From Dipetalonema caudispina (lineage: Eukaryota > Nematoda > Chromadorea > Rhabditida > Onchocercidae): a DNA stretch of 64,000 bases. Below the pieces are notes generated by a model. That model ran no database searches and was not told the origin of the DNA. It saw only the letters and a program-made list of their open reading frames with translations. The stretch covers positions 1 to 64,000 of the forward strand of contig JABVXV010000264.1 in NCBI GenBank assembly GCA_013365325.1, read 5' to 3'. The position numbers were made by a program, and so were the translations under genes. Within the stretch, counting starts at the first letter, position 1. Every line of letters starts with the position of its first letter. Positions 11,955-25,860 of the stretch are shown one piece after another.

Positions 11955-14900
11955 TCAGGCTACCGCACTTCCTATAATTTCACTTACTGTCGAATCATCG
12001 GATCTGAAATTTCGTCTTTATTATGCAAAAACTTTTCTTTAAAAAAGAAAAAATGATATAAATAAATATATGAAAGTTAATATTTCGGAGTGACATTATA
12101 CAAAATAAGCTGCCGGATTATACTTTCACGAATGATACTGTTTAGTCTCATTTCATACAATATGCTATTGTGTACATTTTTGAACGTTAGAAATTTTTTG
12201 TGACTGCAGAAACAGGTTGACCGTAGTGAGGAATAAGATACGGAGTATAGGTGCGGTCATCAGAGAATTTCATGCCTGGAGAAGTCAGAATCTTCATTCT
12301 TCATCATGACCAATAAAAGTTAGTAATCTGCATAAGGATTTTTCTTTGTAATTTAATATCCTCTGATTGAGCAAAAAAAGAAAATCACCTGACTATGAAA
12401 TTCATTGTTACAGTTCTGTCAACCGAGTCCAATGCAAGTCGCGCTTTTGCTAAAACTTCATGTCCACCGCGAAACATGCCAGCTAGAAGAAGTAAATGTG
12501 CACTTTTACCTTCCGCGAAGCGATCGGATCGTTCACATGGTCCTAACCCTATGCATTTGATCAGTTCTCTCACCGCATCTACAATACAATTATTTAAACT
12601 ATCATTTAAATTGCAAACTCACTAGCAACACTTATTTCTTGAGTTTTACTTCTTTGGATCTTGATTAAATAAGTATAAAATTATTATTCAAACATGTAGA
12701 TGAAACGGGAACAAATAAGCGTAAACAATAATGAATGAAACCTTGCAAATTCAATGAAAAATGATAGTGACAAGAACAGTAACACCCCTACACTATATTT
12801 TATTTGATCAACAATCTCCAAAATCCCTGGGTTCAAAACTCTCTCTAAATGTATCAAGAACTGGAAAAAATGTTAAACACTAAGACCATCCTATCTTTTA
12901 ATCTAAGGTTCTTTTATTACTAGAGAAGTTTTGACGTCATCGAAATCAGCAATCCAAGAAAACTTACACCAACCGTCGAAATGTTATACAAAATCTTAAA
13001 TATTAGGCCGTTCAGGGTTGAATAATCTGACAGATTTCTCTTGAAACAGCACGCGTATTTTACCTTGTACTGACAACAACTACATTTTCCAAACCTTGCA
13101 TGTGCAAGATTTTGAAATTAAAATACAGGTTTCTGCATTAAGTTAACGGTGAACGAACCTTGCAGCGTATGTACTGTTGATAAGGCATACGTATCTTCAT
13201 TTTCATTTCCATCACCAATTTGTTCCCAACTGACAGCGAAATTGGTTCGTTGCATGGGTTGTACATGATCAGCAACGGTTATTTCAACTTCTTCCAGCTG
13301 TGGAAAAAAGAATTATAACATTTCAAAGACTTTTACCAAAACTGAATACTTATTTACAAAAACAAACTCTTCAAATTAGAGAAAACATATGACGTTTACA
13401 TCAGTCTACAAAACAGTTCTCAGCGCCCTCCACGACTTAATGATTAGAATAACCATTTGGCGGACTACAATACCACTTATTAGCTCGAATCGTTTGATCT
13501 TCGGCCATTACGCGTTAGAACTTTTTGACCTACTCAGAATTTTGAAAGCTACATTCCAGCATTACTCGTACAACTCACTCGCTGCGTACCTCTTAACTCA
13601 TTAAAGTTAATGTTTATTAAGAGACTAATTTTCCTCATTTAATGACATTTAAGTCATACAACTAAATACTACTTGAAAATGATTTGAAATTCGTTCTATG
13701 AGGTATCAAAACAGCACTTCAATCTCTAAAAATTGAATGATATACCACAAAAATATCATTATAACTCTCGTCGCCTTCAAATTCGCCCGTTGCAGGATCA
13801 ATATCGCGAACTTTAAATTTCAAACTTGCGCTGAATGTCGCTACTACAGCATTAGGTGTTGAGGGTATCTTCAGCAGTACATATGTGGTTGACTGTATAC
13901 CAAATGGTAATTTTTCCAATGGTATCGTATGCAAAATCGTCCACTGTTCCGTATCTGGTGCTTGCTCCAATTCGACATAAACATTCTCCAGCAACTGATC
14001 ATTCAGTGTGTTGTTACAATCGAACTGGAATTCGTTTATAGATAATGATACAAAGTCTAACAATAAAATTTAGTTAAATATTCCTCAGATTAGAATTCAC
14101 AAAAAAATTAAATATTTCTCAGATTAGATTAGAATTCACAAATTAATTCCTTATTATAATATTTCACCTGTAGAACAACATGTTGTGGAAAAATGTGTTT
14201 AACGCATAAGACGCTATATTCAGTCACTTCGTCTGTTAACGCTACTGGCTGTGAAGATTTGAACAACGGACCCAAACTGGCAAACTCCGGAATAGCTGCT
14301 AACTGTTCTGCAATATAAAAATTTGCGATGAATACTAATATTCTATCACCGATTGTGAATTATTTAGTCCTAATCCACTATCTAGAATCATGAAATTTTA
14401 AATGAAATTAAATCCCCTTTCTTCAGTTTTTAGACTGAATTTTCAATTCTAAACTAAATAAGTGCATGAGTATGTCAGTGACCTGCATAAATCTCTTGTC
14501 GAGACGCTTTTTTTTCTTCCTTTTTGTCTGGAGCTGTCTCTGTGGATAATGACGGCTTCCTGACTTCTGTTACGGATAATGGAAGAGCCGAAATTGGTAC
14601 CACTTTCAAATCAAACGGTTTGTCATATTCTCCATTAGTCACATATTGTTCCAGAGCTTTTTCAAGCCCAAGAACTGATACCTTAAAAAATACAGTGCGA
14701 ATGGCAGTGAAATTCGAGCTTCTGCAACCATGAGAATCAAACTGTGCTTTTTATGAAATTTTTTAGTCTTTGCAAGAATAACTATATTTACAGAATGTAC
14801 AGAATGATGCATTATTTTAAAGAAAATAAAAACTAACCTGTAGTCCATTTAAAATATAATTTGCAATTAAATGAGGATTTTCCGTTTCTAAAATCGACAG

Positions 14901-17900
14901 GAAGTAGGTTGCTCGATCGCGTACCTCATCATCCGTATCAAGCAGACAACGTTTCAACAATACTTGTATGGATGGTCGCAAATCCGGACATTGAGCTCCA
15001 AATTTGGCCAAAGCACTTACCGCTGCAGCGCGAACCTTGAAAATAATTTGTATTACCAAAAACTAATTACCTCGACTTCTGCAAATCTTTTTCTTCTTCC
15101 CTAATCTTCCTCTTTTTTAAAACGGCCATTTTTTGAATTTCGCATCACAGTGCATCCCTAAGTTTAATGGATTTCATACCTTCATAAATTCTCCTTTATT
15201 GAGTACACTATCCATATATCATATATGCGAAAATCTTTGGAACAAACTATAAAATAATGTAAAAACTCTTCTGGCAGTATCCAACTCGTTAAAAAGCTAA
15301 TGCTAGATCATTTTATCTTAAATTCTGTAGCGTTATTGGAACTATATGCACTTGAGTAGCTTCCAAAATAACTCGGTTGTAGATGAAACGAATATAACGA
15401 GATGGACTGGCAGTTGTTGGTGCTTCACGACCGAGTAAGTGTAGTATACGGGTAGCAAGCACAGGATGCTCACAGTCCTCGATGAATTCGCATAAATGCG
15501 ACAGTCCTAAAATTTGTGTTCGTAATCCAAAAAAGCTAAAAAGATTGATTTAACAATAGAACTTTGCCTTAACTTTAGCCAACAAAGAAGACTAATTCGG
15601 AAAAGAAAACAATAAATATAGAAGGTTATACAGTACCTGCTTCCTTTGCATCTGAGTTCTCATCAATTATAGCAATAATAGTGTCAACAATACTCTTCTT
15701 ATAGTCGAAACCACCATCATCGCGTAACATTGTAGCCAAAAAAGACATAAGGGTCGAGTGCTTACGTGGATAACGACCACAGAGTGAACGAATTGCTTCA
15801 ATCACCACGACCTACAATAGATAGTTATGCGGAAATCAAATCTGCAATATAGAAGGCAGCATTTAACTTAATTTTACTGCGGCAATTAATCTAAAGGAAT
15901 TAATAGAGTCGTGTAAGGTAATGAATTCTCAACAAGAGGATATCTAAAAATGTTTCTGAAGTAGTTATAGGTCACTAAAAATTTTGCATTTGATTGAGTA
16001 TGCATCAAAGGAGAGCATGTTGCGGACAAACATGAGAATGGTCAATGAGAAAAGTTTACAATGAGAGCAGTTAAACCATTATTTTTAATTCATGCAATGT
16101 TTAGTAGCAGTATTTGTTTCTTGTAATTACTATGTTTACATTCTAAGTAATTTACTGGTAGACCACAAATTGCGAAGAACTGGAAATGAAATGCGTGATA
16201 TTACCTTAAATTCATCACTTATTTCATTCACAAATGTGCTAATTTGTTTCATTAATCTTTCCACTGATGATTCTGCTCCGGTTTTTAGAAGCGTTGTAAT
16301 TGCGAGTGTTGCTATAGAACGATTCTGATCCGTTATCAGTTGTTCTAAATCGACATTACATGATGTCACTGCTTGCGGATGTTTCACAGATACCTAGAAA
16401 TGAAAGTCAAAGAATACTTTCGATAAAAACGCAATGCCTTACAACAACCAGTCAGAAATTCTGATAACTGTTTCGATGGAATTTGGTGATAAGATTTGGG
16501 ACTACAACCTTATCACCGCAATATAATGCAGTAACGTTACAAAGCAGTGGAAAGCATCCTTTCACTTAGGTAAAGTCCATAAACATAGAAGTTACTATAA
16601 TCAAAGATGGGTTACTGTAGTTCGAGCACGCAAAATTCCAAAAAAAAGTGCAAAGACCTTGTTCAAAGTCCGAACAGCGGCAAATCGCAGTGCCGGTTTC
16701 GGAGACGAACAAAAAAGTTGCAGCACTGAAATAGCTGGTGATAACTCCGATGAAGTTGTTCGCGGCAACCGAACAATGGCAGAAGCAGCTTCATAGATAA
16801 CCATTTCACATTTATGACGCAGGCATGATTCAATGAACTGGAAGAATGGGCTTTCTGTTCTGAAACATCATCAACTCGTTAATAAACGATGAACAGTTGC
16901 TATATTATGAAGAGAAATTAATGATTCTTTCGTAGGATATACCTAGTTTCTTCGAAATAATTATACCGTTTTTTGATGCTGATGTTAATAATAAATTTTA
17001 GAAGTTCTAATTTGGAGAAAGTCAACTTGCTGAATTTGTTAAAACTCCAAGGGAACATACCCCGCTTCATCTTCTTCGATAAGTTTGGCGGCAAGTCGAA
17101 TAAGATAGCAAGTTGCAAAAGGAGAACGTAACGAAGATTTACTCCATTTTTGAACCAATTTATTCACTGCTAAACGATCACCGCTACGAATATGGTACAG
17201 TAAGCCGAGAGCATGAAATTGGACCATGTTACTGAAATATTTTTTAAGGAAAAGACCATCCATTTGATTTTCGATCAATACTTTATTTTTATGTCAAAAC
17301 ATGAATAGAAATTCTTGGATTTCGAACATTTCTTGTGCAACTTTGCTTGAGTGAAATTGGTGAAGGAAAAGTAAACTTACAGCTAAAGTATAGTATAATT
17401 ATACAAATTTGACTTGTAAGACATATCATTTACATGGTGAGCACAGCAGTAATGCACTAAGTAATTTAAAATAATCTATTTTATCAAATATAAAAATATA
17501 TCCCATGTAAGCAGCTAACAAACACGTAAATAAACAAACCTATCCGATGAAACAGCTTCTTGCACCTCATTCGCCCACCGACGTACCACTTCCGGATTCT
17601 TCCGAATCAGATGAAATGAAGAAACAAGAGCTGCCGATGCAACCGCTGGATTTCTATCAACAATCGCCTGAAGTAACAAATGAATGTTTCCATAAAAATC
17701 AAGCCTTACCTGTTCACATCTCTGACATGACTACGTAACCAAATTTGGATCTCAAAACGGAATCCCTTCGCAATAGTTTATATGGCAAACCTGTTTCATA
17801 TAGCGTTCAATGGCTTGCAACATACTTCCATCAATTATGCAACATAAAGCTCGAATAGCTGGTGCACGATAAATGTCTTCTCGACCAGTCATATCCTTTG

Positions 17901-18736
17901 TAAGACTAAAATATACTCGATTAGCTTTTATTTCGCTTATTTCAGTTTGCAAATCAAATGAAAATACACAAATGAGCAATACGTAACATAACTTAAACGG
18001 AAAACAATTAAGGATGGGTTTTAACAAACCTGCTAGTAACAATGATGACATCATTGGAGATATCACAAAACTCCTTAATTGCAAGATAGACCAAGCGCCG
18101 CAGATTCGAATCCTTACTTTGCCATAATTTTGTTACAGCAAAAAAAGCTTCCGTTGCTTCAGTACGTCCGATAGTTTCACCTTGTTGTCGTAAATACAGC
18201 AATTTACTCAAAATCAAACTACACCTTCGTGCATTTATCGGTGTTTCGTTAAAAGCGCGAGCCTAAATTTTCGAGTGAAAAAAAATTTTTTATTAAATAA
18301 GGGACTGTTTTTGCTTCCTGAAGTTTCTGCAAAACATGCGGCATGAAAATGTATCAATAGATATGAAAGAAACAATTCAAGCGCATGTAATCAGTTGGAT
18401 GATATAGGCAACTGTTTACAATCAACTGTTTATACTTGATCCTTTTCCAATTTATAAAGAGAGTCATGAGTAACTAACAGCTTGAATTAAAATATACTAT
18501 TCTATTAGTACCATTTAGTATTATCTTGTAACCACTTCATCTGAAACAAGTAACTACTCCATTTTATACAATGATTTCAATTGTAATAATATTCTTCTAG
18601 ACAATTGCATTATGAACGGAAGATAAATAGTAAATTATTATAACAAATAAATAACCTCTTGTAAAACAGTTGTTTTATCGAGATTACTGAATGGATTGCC
18701 GCCACCATTTTCTTCATCTTTCTTATCCCGCTTCAT
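11955..18736 (-). CDS. copg-1: coatomer subunit gamma (gamma-COP), complete
   Basis: Encodes the gamma subunit of the COPI coat, which drives retrograde Golgi-to-ER vesicle traffic in the cytosol. Sixteen exons (18736-18656, 18262-18030, 17905-17791, 17667-17540, 17231-17061, 16859-16658, 16393-16205, 15811-15637, 15506-15352, 15035-14838, 14681-14483, 14307-14168, 14024-13746, 13297-13159, 12578-12389, 12003-11955) join without phase conflict into 880 aa; the family is about 870-900 aa. Family-like stretches run the whole length: [16 protein letters not shown] (~55), [15 protein letters not shown] (~106), [20 protein letters not shown] (~190), [19 protein letters not shown] (~335) in the helical-repeat adaptin region, then the appendage from about residue 610 with [15 protein letters not shown] and near the end [11 protein letters not shown] followed by [14 protein letters not shown]. 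The start is the ATG giving [16 protein letters not shown], matching the family N-terminus. Identification is very secure; boundaries were read by eye. Confidence 0.95.
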
Positions 18737-19943
18737 CTTCAACGAATTGAATGATAATCTACAATTACAATTAATATTTAATAACTACTCATACTGATAT
18801 GAGAACGACCAACGAGTAGAATATCCCAAATATAATGATTTAGACATAAATCTTCGACCTCGATCTCTCTCCCATTAGTCTACCTATCGGTGGAAATGTT
18901 GTTGCTTTAAATTGTTTAAAAATGCCAGCATTACCCAAACTACTCAGCAATACATCATATTTTCAGACTAAATCGCAATGTTCACTTTTAGCTATTCTTA
19001 TGGAAAATGAAATTAACACAAATATCAAAATAGGTGGATAGAAAAATACACGAACACGTAAAAAACTTATGTCTCTTTTCTTGTCATATTACGCCTATTT
19101 ATTCGTAATATACAGCTTGTTTTGAACTTCATAACTAAACTTAAAAAAAAAAAAAAAAAAAAAAAAAACAAATTATCATCTATAAACGGAAAATTGAAAC
19201 TATCACAGCTTCATCTTCAAGTAATCTCATTTCTGAACATATCTAACAATACAATTAAGTTATCCTTTACCATTTAGCTATCACAAAAAAAAAAAAAAAA
19301 AAAAAAAACTTTAAATTGTACAATGAATTTTTCATGAATATCAATTTATTTTTTCTCGTAATTGACGAAATATTTATCTAAATTAACATAAACACTATGC
19401 GTGATATGTTTTATCACTTGTAAACATCATTAATTATATATATGATGATGCATAGTATATTCATTAAGCATGATTCTTTAATATTATTTATAAACATCTC
19501 TAATATATACTACATTATTTTAGCTTCCCTTAGTACGATTTATCATCATTATTTACTTGTAGTTAGTATACGTAATGATCGTAGACATCTATAGCTTCGC
19601 TTAAACGTCTTATTCATCATCTTTTATGTTTATCACATATACGAATGATATTTAAAAGTCCGCATAACATGTAAATAATCTCGCAATTTTACGTAAAAAT
19701 ATTCATCAATCATCAAAATGATTATGTTTAATATCATTTATCAGTGCACCATATAAGAAATATTCATTTAAGACAGGAAGTTAAATTTCGCTATCATTAG
19801 CGTAAATTGTTAATGCAATAAAAATGGAAATTGAAATTAAATTATTCTTTCCTCTTTTTGCATCTTTTATACAAAATTAATGAAATATTAGATATAAAAA
19901 AAAAAAAAAAAAATAATGGATAATTTATAAATGATAACAATTA
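18737..19943. other. intergenic region, AT-rich with poly-A runs
   Basis: Contains the presumed gamma-COP promoter on its left side and the 3' UTR of the serine protease on its right. Poly-A runs occur near 19143-19168, 19286-19308 and 19897-19913. No exon was recognised on either strand. Confidence 0.5.
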
Positions 19944-22498
19944 TCATGATAAATGATAACATATTCCTGTCAAATTACATATTAATCGTGCATATGGTCG
20001 TGTATCAGTTACCGTAAAAGGTGATCCTTCATAACAAGCTTTTGGACCAAATGAATGTATACCAAGAAGAAAAACACGTTGCTTAACAAAACCTTGCAAT
20101 CCTGCACCACTATCACCCTGAAATGAAAATAATACAGATGAGACATATTGTATCATAAAATATCACTTCAAAGTAGCATAAAATTGTCATCGTCATTTAA
20201 TGCGATGGCATAACGTGGCAAGTCACGTACGTCAAGTGTTGATTGCATATTGCTCGCTGATATGGTACTGGATGATTGTTGCAAAGTAGTCTAAGGTGGC
20301 TTTTGTTAACGGATGATGCTCTCAGGTTTAGTGCCAATCATTGGATAATATCTTACTTGTAGTAGGTGTTGTATGAGAGATCAAAGGTTGAGATCAATTA
20401 GTTGGATGATTTGAGTTGTTGAGTAGCTAATATCTCACTTTCACTATTTTAAGAGCTAATTATCAAATTAAATAAAATTGAAGTTGAAATTTTTTAAATT
20501 CTACCTATTGCTATTGATTATTCCTAAATCATATGAAAGTGTATGAACACGAAATTTGTTTGGTCAATCTTTTTAAAAAATTAAAATTTTTTCTTAAAGA
20601 GAAATTATCGTTCCATTAGTGGATATATGATGAGGATGGGTCTATCTAATAAGCTTCACTGCGATTATTTATGATCATTATGAAATATATGCTTATATAT
20701 TGAACTTTTAATTCATAACTTCCCCATAATAATTAGTGAAACTAAACTGCTAATATTTAGTAAAAAATGAACTACTCTTACAACACAAATGCCATGATGA
20801 ATAGTTTTATTTCTTGGCTTATAAATTGGTCCAACACGAATGAAATCTTTTTCCCTTGAAACGCTAATAATTTTTGCACTACCGTAATTTAATCGTGACA
20901 TCTTTTCTCCAACTGAAATTGTTATATGATGACAAGGGGTAATTTTGTCCATCTCTAATGATAATTGTTCAGTAATACTTTTTTCTTTTTCTTATTATTA
21001 GTAGTAATAATATTGTTTTTATTTGAAAAACTTGACAAATTATAAAATCAACTCTATTATTATATCACTGTACAATTTACAAAATGAAAATTTATTTCAT
21101 TCAAAATTTTGAGTTTTGAATTTTTGCAAATTAACTGAATGTGTAGTATTGGCTTACTTTCATTTTCACCAAAGCCAAAATCAAAAAGATTTTCAGCAGT
21201 GTTAAGATCGAAAGTTGAATTGGGTAGGCATACTGCTGATGTGGTTGTATCAAACTAGAAAATGGATGATTAGTTCAAGTAAATAGGACGAGTATTGCTT
21301 AATGAAATCCAGGTAAGTGTACTTGGAATGGGAGAATAGATTGAAGAGTTGCGGAATGATGTCTAGGGATACCTTAATTTCGTAAAATTAGGATATTTTC
21401 TTACTTATAGTAGTGTTATGCAGAGAAGGATATGATTTAAGTTTAACAGTATCATTGTATTGACTTACCATCAAATCATTTTCCATTTCAATGATTGCAA
21501 AATCATATCCCTGTATACAACCTCCATCCATGAAACTAGAAAAAAAAATTTTCTTCCTTGATAAAATTTCTACTTAAATTTTAAACATATTTCATCAATA
21601 CTTTAGTTGATTTGAAAAGTGTTTGAACAAGATTCTTTGTTTTTCTATTTAGATTTGCATAATGCTGTGATAAATTAAAGTGACAGTATTGACTGGTCTG
21701 GAAAAAAAGTTTGATGCGATTAAAATTTAGTTCGAAAAAAGCTGATTTAACGTACCGTCTATGGACAGCAACTTTACGAATTCTTGCTGTCATACATAGT
21801 TTTCCGTCACATGGTGGCGAATTGCTTCGTAAGCATATCCCACCATACCGTACTGCAATTTCAGTTATATCATCCACATTTGTAGCAAATCTAAAATGAA
21901 ATACTATTATTTCATGCAAATGCATGGCAATCTTAGCATGCAATCATCATTGTAAGATTATGCAAGTGCATTAAATGATTGATTAAATTTGTTGATTTAC
22001 TGATACAACGGACATGCATGGTAATTTTTCGCTTTTGTATTTCATGATGCAGTGTGCTGCAGTAAGGATATGTCGTTTTGAGATGATCGATCCACCGCAG
22101 TAATTGTATTGTTCCCGACTGATAATGGTTAATGCTACAGCCCATGGAAATTGACCTATTTTTGCAGCTGATCCAGCTGAGATCTTATATGCTGAAATAG
22201 CATCAACCATTATAATGAATAAGCAACAATCAAATGAATGATATGAATGATTTGGGAATGTAAAAGATTTAAAAGTTAATTTATGAATAGTGTATGAGAA
22301 ATGATGAATATTTTGTGTATCGATAACATTTACGAATATATGATTAAATTAGTGTTGGAAAAAATAAATTTGTATAAAATTATTGAAATTTTAAAACAAA
22401 CGTGTTGAAAGCCATTGCCGACGCGTCCTACCGCAATTAATTTTCAAATCTTCATTCTCATCCACATTAAGTTTGCTTAATTGCATTGCATCACCCAT
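19944..22498 (-). CDS. S1-family (chymotrypsin-like) serine protease, 5' end uncertain
   Basis: Hydrolase of the trypsin/chymotrypsin fold, probably secreted. Exons read as 22498-22432, 22191-22014, 21890-21756, 21535-21469, 21254-21158, 20912-20782, 20117-19944. The catalytic triad is intact: His in LTAAHC, Asp in GYDFAIIE, Ser in GDSGAG. The mature N-terminus would be near YKISAGSAAKIGQFPWAV, where the classical IVGG is replaced by ISAG. The residue at trypsin position 189 (six before the catalytic Ser) reads as Gly, so trypsin-like Arg/Lys specificity is not predicted. The last exon has two further cysteines after GPKACYEG. The ATG at 22498 gives MGDAMQLSKLNVDENEDLK, with no signal peptide, so a 5' exon carrying the secretion signal is probably missing. 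The exon 2/3 junction uses a weak donor and is the least secure. Total from this start is about 282 aa. The organisation resembles nematode-expanded try-type proteases. Confidence 0.82.
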
Positions 22499-23306
22499 AA
22501 AGAAAGAAAATTATTTTTTTTTTTTTATTTTATATTATTACAGTCATCATCAATTTGTATCAGTAATTTTTACAGTTGATTTCGTATTATAAAAGAAGTT
22601 TATTCCTAATACAATGTCAAGAAATTAAAATTTATGTTGATCTAAAAGCATTCAACATTTAAAATTGTGATAATAGCTTATGCAAATTTTAGAATAAGAT
22701 GTTATGTAGTCATTGATTACATTTTAGATTGAATATTAATTTCGAAACAATAAAATAATGATCAGAATGATTCTTTGAGCGATGTGTGAATTTTAATTTA
22801 GTTTGCTTAAATTAATTTAAACTTCCAATAAATTCATTGTAATGAATGAATGAATGAATGAACCAGGCACAGCATAAACGACCATATCATTGAAATCCAA
22901 TGGTAAATCATGTTTTGCAAACGTAATAATGCCGAAATTTGTCAACAATACAATTATTGCACAACCGTTCATCGAATTGTTTTAGATAAAAATTTGCGTT
23001 TAATTGTTAAAGCATACATTATGTTTTCCGAAAATTTTTGAGAACAATTACATAACTGGCAAAATTAATAATTGCATTTCAAATTGCTACGATTTATCAA
23101 AGGTCATCATGTCATCATTTTAAATCACTTATATTTCGCACCTAACATATTCTTTCCTTTCCCGTTACAATATTACACAAATTATTTCCCGTATTAAATA
23201 ATTTTATGATTTGTATGATTAATTTATTTCATACATTTTGTTTATCTTAACTAAAATTTCTTAACAATTCCTAAAAAAAATACAATTTACAAAATTATAA
23301 TATTCA

Positions 23307-23925
23307 AAATTATTTCGAATTAAAATTGACTTTAAAATTTGAAATTTGTTTTCTACACAAGTAGTATCTTAAGTTTTTTCTCCTCTTTTTATTTCTGTGC
23401 ATTAATAAAATCATTTGAATTAAAACTACAGCAAATTGATTGAAAATTTTGCTAAAGTAATTTGTTAATGAAAAAATTCGAATTTGTCTAAAGTACTTTT
23501 CGAATATTATCATTGGCATAAAATAAAGTGCAAGAAATATTGACATTTTTTACGGAGGAATTTCATTTAGTTAGTTTATGAAATCATTTGAAAAACAGAT
23601 TTCTGACATATTTAATTAAGTTATCAAGTGATGTCACTTTCTTTGCTGATTCATTAATGAATTAATGAACTGATCATTAATTAATGTTCTCCAATCGAAA
23701 ATTGTGCTTCATTTCAGGTTTCTAAAGGTAACCATAGAAAATAATTGTAATTGATTGTATTCATCTTATATGAATTTGACAATAATTGAGCTTTATGGCA
23801 ACTTCTGCCATAATTAAAAATTAGACTATTCTTACATTCTTTCAAATCATAGTTTTTTTTTCTTCTCAAGAAATTTCTAAAATCAACTCAAGAAGAAAAG
23901 ATCTAATTACAGTATAATATTAAGT
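23307..23925. repeat. dispersed ~620-bp direct repeat, copy A
   Basis: This block matches 28948-29567 in the same orientation with only scattered substitutions and small indels. Landmarks shared in order are TTCTACACAAGTAGTATC, CAGCAAATTGATTGAAAATT, ACTTTTCGAATATTATCATT, the palindromic CTGATCATTAATTAATG and TATGGCAACTTCTGCCATAA. Sequence similarity stops abruptly at both ends. No protein is encoded and no terminal inverted repeat was obvious. It could be a non-autonomous mobile element or a recent segmental copy. Confidence 0.85.
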
Positions 23926-24359
23926 GTTGGTTACAGTATAACATGGAGTAATAATTACAGTATGATATGGAATAATGAATTATATTGTATGTTAGGAAAT
24001 AGAAATGATGTTATTTGATATTGCAAAATTTCTTTTATCCGTCAAAAGTATCGCTTCATTTTTCCTTTTCTTAATTCTTAATGCTTTAAAAGATCTATGA
24101 ATGATTTGTTACCTTCCGAAAGTTGTGAGAATTAAATTTTGAAATTTTGTTCCTTACGAGAAAGGAAAAATTTTAATTAAAATTTAAGTTATGCTCCAAA
24201 TTAGAATTAGACTGAAGTTTAAATAATTATTGCATAAACATACAAATAAAGTGTAGGTTGAAGCGAACATATTTTGTATGCATTCAAAAAAACCAATCAC
24301 TTTGATAACAGAATGATACCAATGAAGAAATACAATTGATTATCGAAGTTTTGAAACTG

Positions 24360-24365
24360 TTTATT
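24360..24365 (-). terminator. polyadenylation signal AATAAA for the ARD-like gene
   Basis: TTTATT on the plus strand gives AATAAA on the coding strand, about 56 bases after the stop codon of the acireductone-dioxygenase-like gene. Confidence 0.55.
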
Positions 24366-24420
24366 AATTTTTTTATCATATCAATTAACACTGCTTCAAA
24401 TGTATCACTTTGATTGTTAT

Positions 24421-25824
24421 TTAACCTTGCTGGGTCACATTTTTTGCCCCAAAAAAACGTTGAACAACAACATTATTCTGTAAATAATGAGAATTCTATG
24501 ACATTCAAATAACATATAACTATAACATATTAACCACTAAATTACGATTAAATTAATATTTCTAGATCATCGTTTTTTTTTTTTTAAGCCAAAAGAAATT
24601 ATGGTCAAATTTTTTTGTTTTTATAGACTAAATTATCTTTTTTAATGTGAAAAAAGAAATCATAGTCAAAATTTTTTCCTGTTTTTTAAGAACTATCATT
24701 TTTTTTTTCTTCTGAAGATAAAGAAATTTCTAGCCAAAATTTTCTTTTGATTTTGTTTTTTTTTTTTTTTTTTTTTGGAAAACAAGAAAGAAGGAACACT
24801 TGAAATTTTTATTTATATTTAATTGTATTAGAAAATCTTTGCAGAACTTTTTTCCTTATATCACAATCAATTAAAAATAAAGAAGTAAATCTATACCTTT
24901 GGAGTTAATGTAAAGCGATAATTACGACCTTGCGGTATAATGATAAGATCACCTCGTTCAACATTTATGCGAATCCAATCATCATCGTCTATTTCAATAT
25001 CGTAATATGCGCTTCCATCCAAAATGAGAAATACGGAATCCACGTCTTTTGTTACCGGCTTGTAAAATTGTTCCAGCTGAGAAATTCTTTATTATGCAAA
25101 AACTTCTAAGGATTCAAAATTTTTTTGTTATATTCAAATACCATTCGAAAACTGTGAAAAATAGCCAAACTAAAGAGATTTTGAACTTTCCCCTTTTTTA
25201 TCAACTTTTTAGTAAATAATATCTTTCTTAACATAATATTCCTATACTGATCTCTAAATGATTACGATATTTATGCAAAAGATCAAGTGCATGATTACGC
25301 TGTTTTTCATTCCCATCATGACGAATACAACGTATTGTTTTTTTTTTTTTTTTCTTCTTTTTGACAAATGATCCGGTTTCCCAATTATTTTAATTAACTA
25401 AGCAAAAATTTACCAGATGATAAATAATTTCCCCTACTTTTTGCACTATCAATGTGTATCACAGTCATTGTTATTGTCATTATTATTGATAAAATTTTAA
25501 CACTTGCAAAAAAAATTTTTGGGACATGTTTGTTTTATTTCAAAAGTATGAAATTTGCTAAAATTTACCTTTTTTTCGAACTCGTTTATATTTTCATGAA
25601 GAGTAAAAATATCAGATGTGGTTATTTTCCGTTCTGCTTTTATCCGTGATATGCGTTTCTTCATCGCATTAGTATCATCAATATCAACCTTTGTGATAAT
25701 TAATGTGGCTTATTTTGCAATGAAATAAACAAATTCAATAATGCTACAGAAAATATAAAAAATTTTGTTGGTGACTAGTTTGATCTCCAGTGATTTTTTA
25801 TTGTTTCCTTTTATTTCATGAGGA

Positions 25825-25860
<36 letters not shown>

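Larger units (their letters stand above)
22499..24420. other. intergenic region containing a dispersed repeat
   Basis: Very AT-rich; includes copy A of a ~620-bp repeat (listed separately) and the 3' UTR of the gene to the right. The missing 5' exon of the serine protease could lie at the left end, but no clear signal-peptide exon was identified. Confidence 0.5.

Noticed and set aside
13389..13604. Plus-strand 71-codon open frame
   Set aside because: It sits in a gamma-COP intron on the opposite strand, with no protein features.
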